A DNA stretch of 64,000 bases from Candidatus Zipacnadum vermilionense (GTDB taxonomy: Bacteria > Armatimonadota > Zipacnadia > Zipacnadales > Zipacnadaceae): NCBI GenBank assembly GCA_029821755.1, contig JALGSV010000003.1, forward strand, positions 94,130 through 158,129. Direction: 5' to 3'. This document shows positions 1-9,429 of this stretch, one piece after another. The position numbers and the translations under genes are program-made. The notes under the pieces were generated by a model. It did not search any database and was not told the DNA's origin. It saw nothing but the letters and a program-made list of their open reading frames with translations. How positions within the stretch are numbered: the stretch's first letter is position 1; every line of letters begins with the position of its first letter.

Positions 1-1
1 C

Positions 2-718
<717 letters not shown>

Positions 719-734
719 GGCTACCTTACCCCTT

Positions 735-760
735 CCCCCTCTCCAGAACGGGAGAGGGGG
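735..760. repeat. Intergenic C/G-rich hairpin after eno
   Basis: CCCCCTCTCC (735-744) and GGAGAGGGGG (751-760) form a perfect 10-bp stem with a six-base loop. No T-tract follows, so it is not a classical intrinsic terminator. Similar hairpins recur between other genes of the window, for example at 31468-31492. Confidence 0.7.
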
Positions 761-843
761 ATCCATGGGGACCATACGGGTAACCAACCGGAGACAGGCG
801 GAGGGGAAACACACCAAGCATCGCAGTCCGGGGAGGGCGTCTC

Positions 844-1383
844 ATGCGGAGACTCTGGATTCGTCTGGAGCGGGCCCACACCGCCCGGTGGGGACCGAGA
901 CGGATGACCATGGGCGCCGCGCTACTGTTGGCGCTGCTCGCCCTCGCCCTGGCCACGCAGGGCCGCTTCCTCCACCCCACCGGCTACGGGCTCAGTCTAG
1001 CCGCCCAGGTAGTGGACGCGCGTCGGAGCGAGGCCGACCTCAATCAGCAGATTCGACAGTTACAGGAAGTCTATGAGTTCCTGCAGACGTCGGACGGGCG
1101 GGAACTGGCCGCTCGCGCTGAGGTGCAGGCACTCAAGCCCGGCGAGCGGCTGATCATCCTCTCCGAGGCCGCCCGCCAGGCCAAGGAACCGCAGACCGTC
1201 GCTGAGCGGATCAACCAGGGGCTTGAAAACGTCGGTGAGGTCGTAGTCGACCGGCTTCGCTACACCAAAGAGGTCCTCCAGGTATGGAGCGGCGTGGGCG
1301 AGTCCCGCGCGGAAGCTTCCCCCACCCGGCCGAACCTCACCGCCAAGCCCGCGCCATCCCCAAAGCCAGCCACCCGCAACTGA
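844..1383 (+). CDS. FtsB/DivIC-like septum formation initiator protein
   Basis: 179 residues. A basic N-terminus is followed by one membrane segment (about residues 25-42) and a coiled coil (about 55-85). The juxtamembrane-plus-coil architecture, the motif LQTSDGRELAARAEVQALKPGERLII and the position right after eno are those of FtsB/DivIC bitopic division proteins. These join FtsL and FtsQ/DivIB at the septum. The C-terminus carries an extra Pro/Ala-rich tail of about 75 residues, so the protein is longer than the usual 100-120. GGGAGGG at 835-841 serves as the ribosome binding site for ATG 844. A strong terminator follows. Confidence 0.75.
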   Translation: MRRLWIRLERAHTARWGPRRMTMGAALLLALLALALATQGRFLHPTGYGLSLAAQVVDARRSEADLNQQIRQLQEVYEFLQTSDGRELAARAEVQALKPGERLIILSEAARQAKEPQTVAERINQGLENVGEVVVDRLRYTKEVLQVWSGVGESRAEASPTRPNLTAKPAPSPKPATRN

Positions 1384-1424
1384 TTGTCCGAACCTGCCTC
1401 ACCACCACCCCACCAGAAGCCAAC

Positions 1425-1457
1425 GCGCCGCGACCCGGTTAGGTCGCGGCGCTTTTC
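1425..1457 (+). terminator. Rho-independent terminator after the FtsB/DivIC-like gene
   Basis: GCGCCGCGACC (1425-1435) pairs perfectly with GGTCGCGGCGC (1442-1452) around a six-base loop. TTTTC follows directly. It ends the eno-ftsB transcript before the convergent kinase gene. Confidence 0.9.
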
Positions 1458-1487
1458 CTCTTGTTTGTCGGTTACCGCCCAGACTCA

Positions 1488-3710
1488 CTAGAACGGCAAC
1501 TCGTCGTCACTCCGCGGCGGCGTCGGCGCCCCCGGCGCAGGCGGCTGCTGGGCAGATCCCTCTCGCCTCGCCCGCGGCCCGCGCCGAGCCGAGCCCGACT
1601 GGTTGTAGTCGTAGTAGTAGTAATAGTAGTAATAGTATGGATCGCCCGCAGTGAACCGCAGCTTGTTGAGCACCACGCCCAGGATGTCGCCGCGGGCATG
1701 GCGCAACAGCCGCACCATCTCGTCGAAGGCGTCCCGCGTCACCTGCCCCGCCGCGCCCACCAGAATGGTCTTGTCCACCTGCGCCGCCAGGAGCAGCGCA
1801 TCGGTGAGCATGATCGCCGGCGGAGAGTCCAGGATGATGACGTCCACCGTCTCTCGCAGCTCCTGCAACACCGCCCCCATACGAGCCGAATCCAGCAGCT
1901 CCGACGGGTTGGGCGGCAGAGGCCCGCTCGGCAGTAGCGACAGCCGCTCCACCCGTGTCGCCTGGATGGCCTGCTGCGCGCTCAACTCTCCGACCAGCGC
2001 GTTCGTCAGACCGACGCTGGCATCCAACTGGAACAGATTGTGCTGTGTCGGGCGCCGCAGGTCCGTATCCAGCAACAACACCGTCTCCCCAGCCTGGGCA
2101 TAGGCGATGGCCAGATTGGCAGCCACTATGCTCTTGCCTTCCCCCGCCCCGGCGCTGGTGACCAGAATCGTCCGCGGGCGGTCGTCAAGCGTGGCGAAGT
2201 TCACGTTGGAGCGCAGGGTACGGAAGGCCTCCGCGGGTGGGCTCTTGGGCGCATCCAACACCACCAGTGAGGTAGCCTGATCGCCCGTCCAGGGCACCAC
2301 GCCCAGGAAGCGCAGGGAAGGGTCGCGGGTGAGATCCTCCGGCCGCCGCACCGTGTCGTCCATCGTCTCCATCAAGAGCGCCAGAGCCAGCCCCACGAAC
2401 AATCCCATCGCCAGCGACGCCAGCAGCGTCCGCATCAGGGTCGGGCTGCTCGCCCGCGCCTGTAGAGCGGGGTCCACGATGGAGCTGCGCCCTCGCTGGG
2501 AGGCCGCGATCAGTTCTTTGGCCTCCAACTGGGCCAGCAACTCCTTGTACGCCGCGCGCTTGAGGTTGATCTGGTCCTGGAGCTGCTCCAGCACCCCTTC
2601 CTTGTCCAGCACGTCCGACCGGCGCGCCTCCCCCGCGGCCACGATGCCCTGTAGGCTGCCCACCTTGGCGCTCAGCTCCGCCACGGCCTGCTCTGCCGCC
2701 CGGCGCTCCGCCTCGATGCCGTACCTCTTCGCTGGTTCCACCGGCGCCGTGGTCTCGAGGGTGGGGCTGGTGCGCGCCAGCGCCTGGCGGATCTCCGCCA
2801 GGCGCGTACGCATCTCCGCCACCGCGGGGTGGTCCTGCGTGTACCGGGACTCCAGTTGCAGCAGGGCGATCTGGGTCGTGTTCTGCTGCTCCATCAGGCT
2901 GGCGTAAGTCGGGTTGGCTACCACCGTTCGGATGGTCTGCTGTGCCTTGGCCTTCTGCTCGGAGCTGCGCAAGGCCGCCAGACGCGCCCGCATCGCCGCC
3001 AGATCCGCCTGCGTCTGATTGAGGGCGCTACGGAAGTCCGCCGCCTCCCCGCCGACGGCCACCACCTGCCCCTGGCCCCCGGCCCCGCCCGCCGCCGTCG
3101 TCACCCCCCACTGGCGCTGGTATTGCCGCTTCTTCAGCAGCAGTATGTCCAGCTCCCGGCTCGTAGTGTCCACCTGCTCTTGCAGGTATTTCCTGGCGTT
3201 AGTGGACTCCTTCTGCCGCAAGTCGTCCATAACTTCCAGGAACGACTGCGCTGTCTGATTGGCAAATTCCCGGGCCCACGGCTGGGTCTCGGACTTCGCC
3301 GTGATGATGAGCAGATCCGGAGGCCGAATGGCGGTGCTGATCGCCGCGGCAATCTCCTGAGGATCGACGATGATCTTGGGACCGACAGTGCGTTCGGAGA
3401 GGGCTTTTTGGGTGCGCACGGCTACCTCGTTACCGGCAGCTATGTGCGCTTGCGTTTCGAGGGCGATGCGTTCACCGGAGGCAGTGGGAGTTCCGCCGAG
3501 CAAGAGAACGCCAGCGGTTTCTTGGGGTACGACAACAGTAGCGGAGGCCCGATAGGTCTTGGGCATTCCCGCGGAGATCAGTCCGCCCACTACCATGGCG
3601 GCCGCGCCGACAGCGGCGATGAACCACCACCTCCGCATTACCATGCGGATGTAGTCGCGGGCGTCAAATCGGGGTGCAATCGTTTCTGCGGTTTGAGTCT
3701 GCGATGCCAA
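1488..3710 (-). CDS. Polysaccharide-biosynthesis tyrosine autokinase (Wzc/BY-kinase) with poly-Tyr tail
   Basis: An inner-membrane BY-kinase that controls export or polymerisation of extracellular polysaccharide. The N-terminal Wzz-type chain-length domain has a membrane segment just after the RRWW motif. A long coiled-coil periplasmic region (about residues 150-420) and a second membrane segment follow. The cytoplasmic kinase has Walker A (SAGAGEGKS), Walker A' (LLLDTDLRRP) and Walker B (VDVIILDSPP). The C-terminus has nine consecutive Tyr codons at 1611-1637 followed by Asp-Tyr, the autophosphorylation cluster. The start is uncertain: TTG at 3710 sits 12 bases after AGGAGG, while the longest frame begins at GTG 3746. 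The SLBB export partner is 20 kb away at 23882-25540 rather than adjacent. Confidence 0.9.
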   Translation of the reverse strand: MASQTQTAETIAPRFDARDYIRMVMRRWWFIAAVGAAAMVVGGLISAGMPKTYRASATVVVPQETAGVLLLGGTPTASGERIALETQAHIAAGNEVAVRTQKALSERTVGPKIIVDPQEIAAAISTAIRPPDLLIITAKSETQPWAREFANQTAQSFLEVMDDLRQKESTNARKYLQEQVDTTSRELDILLLKKRQYQRQWGVTTAAGGAGGQGQVVAVGGEAADFRSALNQTQADLAAMRARLAALRSSEQKAKAQQTIRTVVANPTYASLMEQQNTTQIALLQLESRYTQDHPAVAEMRTRLAEIRQALARTSPTLETTAPVEPAKRYGIEAERRAAEQAVAELSAKVGSLQGIVAAGEARRSDVLDKEGVLEQLQDQINLKRAAYKELLAQLEAKELIAASQRGRSSIVDPALQARASSPTLMRTLLASLAMGLFVGLALALLMETMDDTVRRPEDLTRDPSLRFLGVVPWTGDQATSLVVLDAPKSPPAEAFRTLRSNVNFATLDDRPRTILVTSAGAGEGKSIVAANLAIAYAQAGETVLLLDTDLRRPTQHNLFQLDASVGLTNALVGELSAQQAIQATRVERLSLLPSGPLPPNPSELLDSARMGAVLQELRETVDVIILDSPPAIMLTDALLLAAQVDKTILVGAAGQVTRDAFDEMVRLLRHARGDILGVVLNKLRFTAGDPYYYYYYYYYDYNQSGSARRGPRARREGSAQQPPAPGAPTPPRSDDELPF

Positions 3711-3784
3711 GTAGTGTAAGCGCCTCCTGAGCGAACCCCGACGCACAGGGTATCGACGGCACTGTAAGGCACGGAACGCTGCGG

Positions 3785-3814
3785 ATTATATCACCGTTCG
3801 AGAACTTGAGTCAA
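3785..3814 (-). promoter_or_regulatory. Sigma-70 promoter of the tyrosine autokinase gene
   Basis: Minus strand: -35 TTGACT (3809-3814), 18-nt spacer, -10 TATAAT (3785-3790). It faces the kinase gene and is divergent from the amidase promoter. Confidence 0.75.
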
Positions 3815-3873
3815 CCCGGAGGCGCCCACGACTGGGGAGAACGGGCGTGAAGGGACCACCGACTCACCCTACC

Positions 3874-3903
3874 TTGCGCCACGCACACCGCGCAACGTAT
3901 AAT
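3874..3903 (+). promoter_or_regulatory. Sigma-70 promoter of the Amidase_3 gene
   Basis: -35 TTGCGC (3874-3879), 18-nt spacer, -10 TATAAT (3898-3903). The -10 overlaps the first in-frame ATG at 3902, so translation should begin at ATG 3914. That would leave only a few leader bases. Confidence 0.65.
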
Positions 3904-3913
3904 GAGCGACCGT

Positions 3914-5668
3914 ATGCCGTCCAGTCGCAGCCCAATTCGGTGCCCTGTTGTCTGCGCTATCTGCGTGGCCGCGCTGGTCGGGCTAGCCGCCGCAGCGGCC
4001 CACGCTCAGACCAGGCCGGCGCGCGTAGTCGTGGCCGGACAGGTCTATACCGGCGCCCCGGCCGCCCAGGTCACCGATGGCCGGACTTGGGGCCCCGTAG
4101 CGCCGTTGGCCAAGCTATGGGGTGCCCGCCTGCTCGGCCCGGAGACGGGGCCTCGTCTGGAGCTCGTTACCTCTGAGGGGCGACGGGTGGTCGTGGAAGC
4201 CGGGCAGTCCCGCCTGCGCCTCGACGACCGCGAAGTTGCCCTGCCCGCCTCGCCCCGGCTGGGCGGCGCTCACCTATACGCGCCCCTCGCCCCCTTGTTC
4301 TCCGCTCTGGGGGCGCGGGTCCGCGAGGCTCCTGAGCAGGGACTCTTCGTCGCAGCCGCCGTTCTGCGCGATATCCAGTTCCTGCTATCTCCCGCCGGCC
4401 TGGTCGTTCGTCTGATCGCTAATGCGCCCCTCTCCGGTGTGCCGCGCCGCCTTGCCGACCCGGAGCGCGTGTATGTTGACCTGCCCGGCCTGGCGCTGGA
4501 GCCCCCCCCGGGCGAGCTGTACGTGGGCGCCTCCGGCGTCTGGCGTCTGCGTTACAGTCAGTTCAAGCCTGAGTCCTTCACCGCCCGCTTTGTCCTGGAC
4601 CTGCGCGACCGGCAGCCCGCCCGCTGGACACCCGCACCGGACGGCGGCTGCCTGGAGCTGGGCACGCTCACCGGGAAAGAACTGCCCTTTACCCCCGAGC
4701 GGCCCCGCGTAAAGTCCGTCGAGTTGCTCAACCAACCCGGCGAGAGCGGTCAGGCGGTGATTCGCCTGTCAGGGCCCGTCGAGTTCACCTGGGAGGTCAG
4801 CCGGTGCCCTTACGGTATCACCTTCACTCTCCCGGACGCGGTCGCCTCCCCGCTATGCCGCACTGCTGCGCCCGACGCCCTGGTGCGCGGTGCCGAGGTG
4901 CTGCCCGCCGCCGACCACGGCGTGAAGGTGGCCGTCTCTTTCGGCTGGGCTATGCGCTGCGCGGTGTCCGCCGATGCTGCTGCCCAGGAAATCACTGTCC
5001 GGCTCAAGCGCGATACGCTGGCCGGCAAGCGCCTGGTCGTGGACCCCGGCCACGGCGGCCGGGACCCCGGTGCTCAGGCCCGCGGCCTGAATGAGAAGGA
5101 CATCAACCTGGCCGTGGCTACGGAACTGGTCTCCCGCCTGGCGGCCGCCGGCGCCGTGCCCTTCCTGACCCGCGACAGCGACGTCTTCGTACCGTTGGCT
5201 GAGCGCCCCCGCCTCGCCACGGCCCTGGAGGCCGACGCCTTCGTCAGCGTGCACTGCAATGCCATGGAGCGGCCCAACCTCAACCACGGGACTGAAGCCT
5301 ACTACTACACGCCGCAGAGCTGCCTCCTGGCGACGATGCTTCAGGACAGCCTCGTCGCCGGCCTGGGCCGCCGCGACAACGGCGTCCGCCAGCGTCGCTT
5401 CGCGGTCCTCTGGCGCAGCCAACAGCCCTGCGCACTGGTGGAGCTGATGTACCTGGACTGGGACGCCGAAGGCGATCTGCTCCGTCTTCCCGAAGTGCAG
5501 CATCTCGCCGCCGGGTCCCTGTTCAACGCCTTGCGCGCTTACTTCGAGGGCCTCCCCCTCACGCCCGAAGGGAGCTGGCCCTCTAACCGGCCGCCGCTGT
5601 TCATGGGCACCGAGGCCAACCTGCCGCTACCCAACATCGCTCCGGCGGCCGCCGGGAAAGACGGGTAG
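3914..5668 (+). CDS. Secreted N-acetylmuramoyl-L-alanine amidase (AMIN + Amidase_3)
   Basis: 584 residues from ATG 3914. A Sec signal peptide (ALVGLAAAAAHAQ) is followed by a copper-amine-oxidase-N-like domain (about residues 40-145), an AMIN-like beta domain (about 150-360) and a C-terminal Amidase_3 catalytic domain. The zinc and catalytic residues are present: His380 in DPGHGG, Glu394 in LNEKD, His447 in SVHCN and Glu510 in LVELMYL. It should cleave the amide between muramic acid and the stem peptide in the periplasm, in cell separation or wall turnover. The upstream ATG at 3902 lies inside the promoter -10, so 3914 is preferred. Confidence 0.9.
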   Translation: MPSSRSPIRCPVVCAICVAALVGLAAAAAHAQTRPARVVVAGQVYTGAPAAQVTDGRTWGPVAPLAKLWGARLLGPETGPRLELVTSEGRRVVVEAGQSRLRLDDREVALPASPRLGGAHLYAPLAPLFSALGARVREAPEQGLFVAAAVLRDIQFLLSPAGLVVRLIANAPLSGVPRRLADPERVYVDLPGLALEPPPGELYVGASGVWRLRYSQFKPESFTARFVLDLRDRQPARWTPAPDGGCLELGTLTGKELPFTPERPRVKSVELLNQPGESGQAVIRLSGPVEFTWEVSRCPYGITFTLPDAVASPLCRTAAPDALVRGAEVLPAADHGVKVAVSFGWAMRCAVSADAAAQEITVRLKRDTLAGKRLVVDPGHGGRDPGAQARGLNEKDINLAVATELVSRLAAAGAVPFLTRDSDVFVPLAERPRLATALEADAFVSVHCNAMERPNLNHGTEAYYYTPQSCLLATMLQDSLVAGLGRRDNGVRQRRFAVLWRSQQPCALVELMYLDWDAEGDLLRLPEVQHLAAGSLFNALRAYFEGLPLTPEGSWPSNRPPLFMGTEANLPLPNIAPAAAGKDG

Positions 5669-5780
5669 CAGTCTCGCACGCGCATAGGCGCCCGCGTGCG
5701 GCTCGTGCCGGGCAGCCGGATGGCTGCAATTTCGAGACCCCCTCCCCATACCAAGGGCGTCGGCGCTCGGAGAGGGGCAA

Positions 5781-5802
5781 GGGGCGGGGCTCCCCCCGCC
5801 CC
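5781..5802. repeat. GC hairpin upstream of rph
   Basis: GGGGCGGGG (5781-5789) pairs with CCCCGCCCC (5794-5802). It lies in a C-rich palindromic intergenic segment (about 5738-5802) that resembles the element after eno. It could lie in the rph leader or end the amidase transcript. Confidence 0.5.
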
Positions 5803-5842
5803 GGACGGGAGTTACACCCGTCCTACCTAAGGAGGAATCCGT

Positions 5843-6580
5843 TTGCTTCGCAAAGACGGTAGAGATAACGAAAGCCTCCGCGACGTAGTCATTAAGCGTG
5901 GGGTCAGCAAGTACGCCGAGGGTTCTTGCCTCATCCAGATGGGCGACACCCATGTTCTGTGCACCGCTTCCCTAGAGGAACGCGTGCCCCGTTGGCTCAA
6001 GGACGGCGACCAGGGGTGGGTCACCGGCGAGTACGCCATGCTCCCGCGCTCCACCTCCGACCGCTCGGTCCGCGAGAGCGTCCAAGGCCGCCGCCAGGGC
6101 CGGGGCATGGAAATCGAGCGTCTCATCGGCCGCTCCTTGCGCGCCGTGACCAACCTCAAGGCGCTGGGCCAGCGCACCATCACGGTGGACTGCGACGTCC
6201 TGCAGGCCGACGGCGGCACCCGCTGTGCCTCCGTCACCGGCGGCTACGTGGCCCTGGCCGAGGCCCTCTCCTTTCTGGTGCGCAAGCGCCGCGTCAAGGT
6301 CTGGCCGCTCCAGGCGCAGGTCGCCGCCATCTCCCTGGGTCTGGTGGCCGGGGAGATGATGCTCGACCTGTCCTATGAGGAAGACTCCCGTGCGGCCGTA
6401 GACACCAACTTGATCATGACCAGCCACGGCGGCGTAGTCGAGGTCCAGGCCACCGCCGAGGGCGATCCCTTCTCCGTCAGCCAACTGGGCCAGATGATGA
6501 CGCTGGGGCAGAAGGGCATGATGCAGCTACTAGCGTTCCAGACCCAGGCCCTGGAGGGGCTGCAAACCTCCCCCTCGTAA
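5843..6580 (+). CDS. rph: Ribonuclease PH
   Basis: 245 residues, normal for the family. This phosphorolytic 3'-5' exoribonuclease trims tRNA 3' ends. Family stretches include EGSCLIQMGDTHVLCTASLE near the N-terminus, the GEYAMLPRST segment, RSLRAVTNLKALGQRTITVDCDVLQADGGTR and a DLSYEEDSRAAVDTN block. Translation starts at TTG 5843, placed by AAGGAGG at 5829-5835 with an 8-base gap. First gene of a packed run: rdgB begins six bases after its stop, a common rph-rdgB pairing. Confidence 0.96.
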   Translation: MLRKDGRDNESLRDVVIKRGVSKYAEGSCLIQMGDTHVLCTASLEERVPRWLKDGDQGWVTGEYAMLPRSTSDRSVRESVQGRRQGRGMEIERLIGRSLRAVTNLKALGQRTITVDCDVLQADGGTRCASVTGGYVALAEALSFLVRKRRVKVWPLQAQVAAISLGLVAGEMMLDLSYEEDSRAAVDTNLIMTSHGGVVEVQATAEGDPFSVSQLGQMMTLGQKGMMQLLAFQTQALEGLQTSPS

Positions 6581-6586
6581 CCCCGC

Positions 6587-7204
6587 ATGACCGACCTCTG
6601 CCGTCTTCTCGTCGCGTCGCACAACCCCGGCAAGGCCCAGGAGCTCGCCGCGCTCCTGGCCGGCTTGCCGGTGGCGGTCCGCTCGCTCGCCGGCTACCCC
6701 CAGGTGCGCCTGCCCCAGGAGACCGGAGAGACCTTCGCCGAGAACGCCTCCCTCAAGGCCCGGGCCGTCTCCCAAGCTCTGCACGAGTGGGCCCTGGCGG
6801 ACGACAGCGGCCTGGTCGTCCCCGCCCTGGACGGCGCCCCCGGCCTGCACTCCAGCCGCGTCGCCGCCACCGATCCCGAGCGCCTTGCCTGGCTCCTGCA
6901 GCGCTTGGACGGCCTCCCCGACCCTTCCCGGCAGGCCCATTTCCTCTGCGTTCTCGCCCTCACTGACCCTCGGGGGCGCCTGATCGGCACCTGGGAGGGC
7001 CGGGTCGAGGGCCGCATCCTCACGGCGCCCCGCGGCCAGGGCGGCTTCGGCTACGATCCAGTCTTCCTTTACGAGCCCGCGAGCCTCACCTTTGCCGAGA
7101 TGACCCCGGAGGAGAAGGCGGCCGTCAGCCATCGCGGACAGGCTCTGCGGGCCTTCCGCGCTGACTTGCTGCACCTGCTGGAGACGGAGGGCGCCGATGT
7201 CTGA
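6587..7204 (+). CDS. rdgB: XTP/dITP diphosphatase (RdgB/HAM1 family)
   Basis: 205 residues. It hydrolyses non-canonical purine triphosphates (dITP, XTP) to monophosphates and so cleans the nucleotide pool. The N-terminal substrate loop LLVASHNPGKAQELAALL is diagnostic. GETFAENASLKA, ADDSGLVVPAL (catalytic Asp pair) and GFGYDPVF are also present. No clear ribosome binding site precedes ATG 6587, so translation is probably coupled to rph. The 3' end overlaps the next gene by eight bases. Confidence 0.96.
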   Translation: MTDLCRLLVASHNPGKAQELAALLAGLPVAVRSLAGYPQVRLPQETGETFAENASLKARAVSQALHEWALADDSGLVVPALDGAPGLHSSRVAATDPERLAWLLQRLDGLPDPSRQAHFLCVLALTDPRGRLIGTWEGRVEGRILTAPRGQGGFGYDPVFLYEPASLTFAEMTPEEKAAVSHRGQALRAFRADLLHLLETEGADV

Positions 7205-8231
7205 CGACCGCTCCCCCCGCATCCTGATCGTTCGCCGCAGCTCCTTGGGTGACGTCATCGTCGGCCTGCCCGCGCTGGTCGCCCTCCGCCGCGGCTTTCC
7301 CCAGGCCTACCTCGCCTGGCTGGTAGAGGAGGAGCTGGCGGACCTGGTCCGCGGCCACGACTGCCTGGATGAGGTCCTCACCATTCGCCGCCTCACCATT
7401 CGCCAGCCGTTCGCCTGGTGGCAGGAGACCCGCGCCGTCAGTCGCCAGCTCCGCGAACGCCGCTTCGACTGGGCCGTGGACCTCCAGGGCCGCGGCAAGA
7501 GCGCGCTCATGTGCTACCTCAGCGGCGCACCCCGCCGAGTCGGCTTCGCCAACGAGGTCCGCAGTATGTTGGGTATGCGCTGGATCAACGAGGTCGTGCC
7601 CATCGATCCGGGCCTGACCGCGGTGGACCGTTCTCTCCTGATGGCCGACTACCTCGGCGCCCCCCTCTACCCCGTCGAGTTCCACTACCCGGTGCTGCCG
7701 GAGGCGGCCGAGTGGGTCGAGGAGCTTGCGCCCCCCGACGGTGCGCCTCTCGTCGGCCTGGTCCTGGGTGCCTCCTCCCCGGTGAAAGCCTGGCCCCCGG
7801 AGCACTTCGCCCGCCTAACCGAGCTACTGCGCGAGACCGGCGCCGAGGTGGTCCTGATCGGCGGGCCCGACGTGGCCGAGCGCGAGGCGGCTATACAGGC
7901 GGCCCTGCCCGAGCCTGCCCTTAGTGCAGTCAGCGAGACCAGCCTGCCGCAACTGGCCGCCCTGCTCGCCCGGACCGACGCCGTCGTCTCACCCGACACC
8001 GGCGCCCTGCACATGGCCGCCGCTGTCGGCACACCGGTGATCGGCCTTTACGGCCCCACCAGCCCTGAGGCGACCGGCCCCTACGGCGACCAACACCGCG
8101 TCCTCTGGGATCGCCCCCCCTGCGGTCCCTGCGTGCGCCGGCCCCGTTGCTCGGACTACCACTGCATGATCGACCTCACCCCCGAACGCGTGGCCGAGGC
8201 CGTGCGGGAGGTGCTCGCCCACCGCCCATGA
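7197..8231 (+). CDS. Glycosyltransferase family 9 (heptosyltransferase-like)
   Basis: 344 residues with the GT9/GT-B fold. The N-terminal RRSSLGDVIVGLPALVALRRGFP is typical of ADP-heptose:LPS heptosyltransferases. The C-terminal donor site carries VVSPDTGALHMAAAVGTPVIGLYGPTSP and a Cys-rich CGPC...C...C patch near the end. The likely role is transfer of a sugar onto an envelope glycan at the inner face of the membrane. The acceptor cannot be inferred. The start overlaps rdgB and the stop overlaps the FemAB-like gene by four bases (ATGA), so the run is translationally coupled. Confidence 0.88.
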   Translation: MSDDRSPRILIVRRSSLGDVIVGLPALVALRRGFPQAYLAWLVEEELADLVRGHDCLDEVLTIRRLTIRQPFAWWQETRAVSRQLRERRFDWAVDLQGRGKSALMCYLSGAPRRVGFANEVRSMLGMRWINEVVPIDPGLTAVDRSLLMADYLGAPLYPVEFHYPVLPEAAEWVEELAPPDGAPLVGLVLGASSPVKAWPPEHFARLTELLRETGAEVVLIGGPDVAEREAAIQAALPEPALSAVSETSLPQLAALLARTDAVVSPDTGALHMAAAVGTPVIGLYGPTSPEATGPYGDQHRVLWDRPPCGPCVRRPRCSDYHCMIDLTPERVAEAVREVLAHRP

Positions 8232-9310
8232 TCGTCACCCCTGACCGCCGCGTCGAATGGAACGCCCTGGTCGCCGCCTGCCCACACGGGGACCTGCTCC
8301 AGTGCTGGGAGTGGGGCGAGCTCAAGGCCCGCACTGGCTGGACCCCCCTCCCGGTAGCCGTGGAGCGCCAGGGCCGCCTCGCCGCGGCCTGCCTCCTGCT
8401 CCGGCGACCGGTCCCCGGCGGCCTGAGCCTCCTTTACGCGCCTCGCGGGCCCCTAGTGGACTTCTCCCAGCCCGACCTCTGGGCTGACCTCGCGGCCGAG
8501 ATCCGCGCAGTTGGGAGACGTGAGCGGGCAATGGTGGTCAAATTCGACCCAGCCCTCCCGGCGGAAGATGCTCAGGTCGCCACAGCCCTCCGCGCCGCCG
8601 GCTTCCGCTCCTCGACCACCGCCGAGGCGATCGGCGGCACCCAGCCCCGCCAAGTGATGAAGCTTGATCTCACCCCCTCCGAGGAGGAGCTCCTGGCCTC
8701 CTTTGCCCCCAAGTGGCGCTACAACATCCGTCTCGCCGCCCGCAAAGGGGTCACCGTCACTGACGAGGTCACCCGCGACGACCTCCCCGCCTGGTACGAG
8801 GTCCTCAAGATCACCGCTCACCGCGACGGCTTCACCGTCCGCGCGCTGTCCTACTTCTATGACCTCTGGGACCTGATCATCGCCCCCGGCCTCGGTCGCA
8901 TGTTTCTGGCGCGGCTCGACGACCAAGCCCGGTCCGCCGGGCAGATTATCGCCGGCACCATGGCCTTTTGCCTCCCGCCGCAGTGCTGGTACGTCTACGG
9001 CGCCTCCGCCAACGAGCACCGCAACCTCATGCCCAACCACGCCCTGCAGTGGGCGATGATGCAATGGGCCAAACGCCAGGGCTGTAACGTCTATGATTTC
9101 CGGGGCGTGGCTCCCGAGGTAGACGGCGAGCCCCAGGGCTACCTGGCCGGCCTCAACCGCTTCAAGCGAGGTTTCGGCGCGCAGTACGTGGAATACCTGG
9201 GTGACTGGGACCTGGTGCTCAGGCCCGCGGCCTACTGGGCCTTCCAGAAAGCCCTCCCCTGGGTCCGGCAGCGAGGCAGGCGGAAGCGGGCGGCGGAGGA
9301 GGCCGTGTAG
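8228..9310 (+). CDS. FemAB-like peptidyltransferase (GNAT fold)
   Basis: 360 residues from ATG 8228, which overlaps the preceding TGA (ATGA). A longer frame reaches 8147 but lies inside the GT9 gene. The motif LLQCWEWGELKARTGW and the FAPKWRYNIRLAARKGV segment are characteristic of FemABX/lipid II glycyltransferases. The second acetyltransferase-like domain includes the APxVDGEPQGYLAGLNRFKRGFG type stretch. It probably adds an amino acid to the peptidoglycan cross-bridge, or a related acyl transfer, using aminoacyl-tRNA. The neighbouring GT9 supports an envelope role. Confidence 0.85.
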   Translation: MIVTPDRRVEWNALVAACPHGDLLQCWEWGELKARTGWTPLPVAVERQGRLAAACLLLRRPVPGGLSLLYAPRGPLVDFSQPDLWADLAAEIRAVGRRERAMVVKFDPALPAEDAQVATALRAAGFRSSTTAEAIGGTQPRQVMKLDLTPSEEELLASFAPKWRYNIRLAARKGVTVTDEVTRDDLPAWYEVLKITAHRDGFTVRALSYFYDLWDLIIAPGLGRMFLARLDDQARSAGQIIAGTMAFCLPPQCWYVYGASANEHRNLMPNHALQWAMMQWAKRQGCNVYDFRGVAPEVDGEPQGYLAGLNRFKRGFGAQYVEYLGDWDLVLRPAAYWAFQKALPWVRQRGRRKRAAEEAV

Positions 9311-9316
9311 GGACGT

Positions 9317-9420
9317 CTGTAGGGCGCGGGCTTGTGCCGCGCCCCTCGCTTTGACGCGCGGCATGCTTGCCTTGGTTGCCGCCAGCGCAGAGGGCGCGGT
9401 ACGAGCCCGCGCCCTACAAG
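9317..9420. repeat. 31-bp imperfect inverted repeat upstream of tldD
   Basis: The arm at 9317-9347 and the arm at 9390-9420 are near-exact reverse complements (core GTAGGGCGCGGGCT) around a 42-base centre. The second arm ends ten bases before the tldD start. Related half-elements occur at 49651-49680 and 27868-27890. Confidence 0.75.
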
Positions 9421-9429
9421 GGAGTGCAC

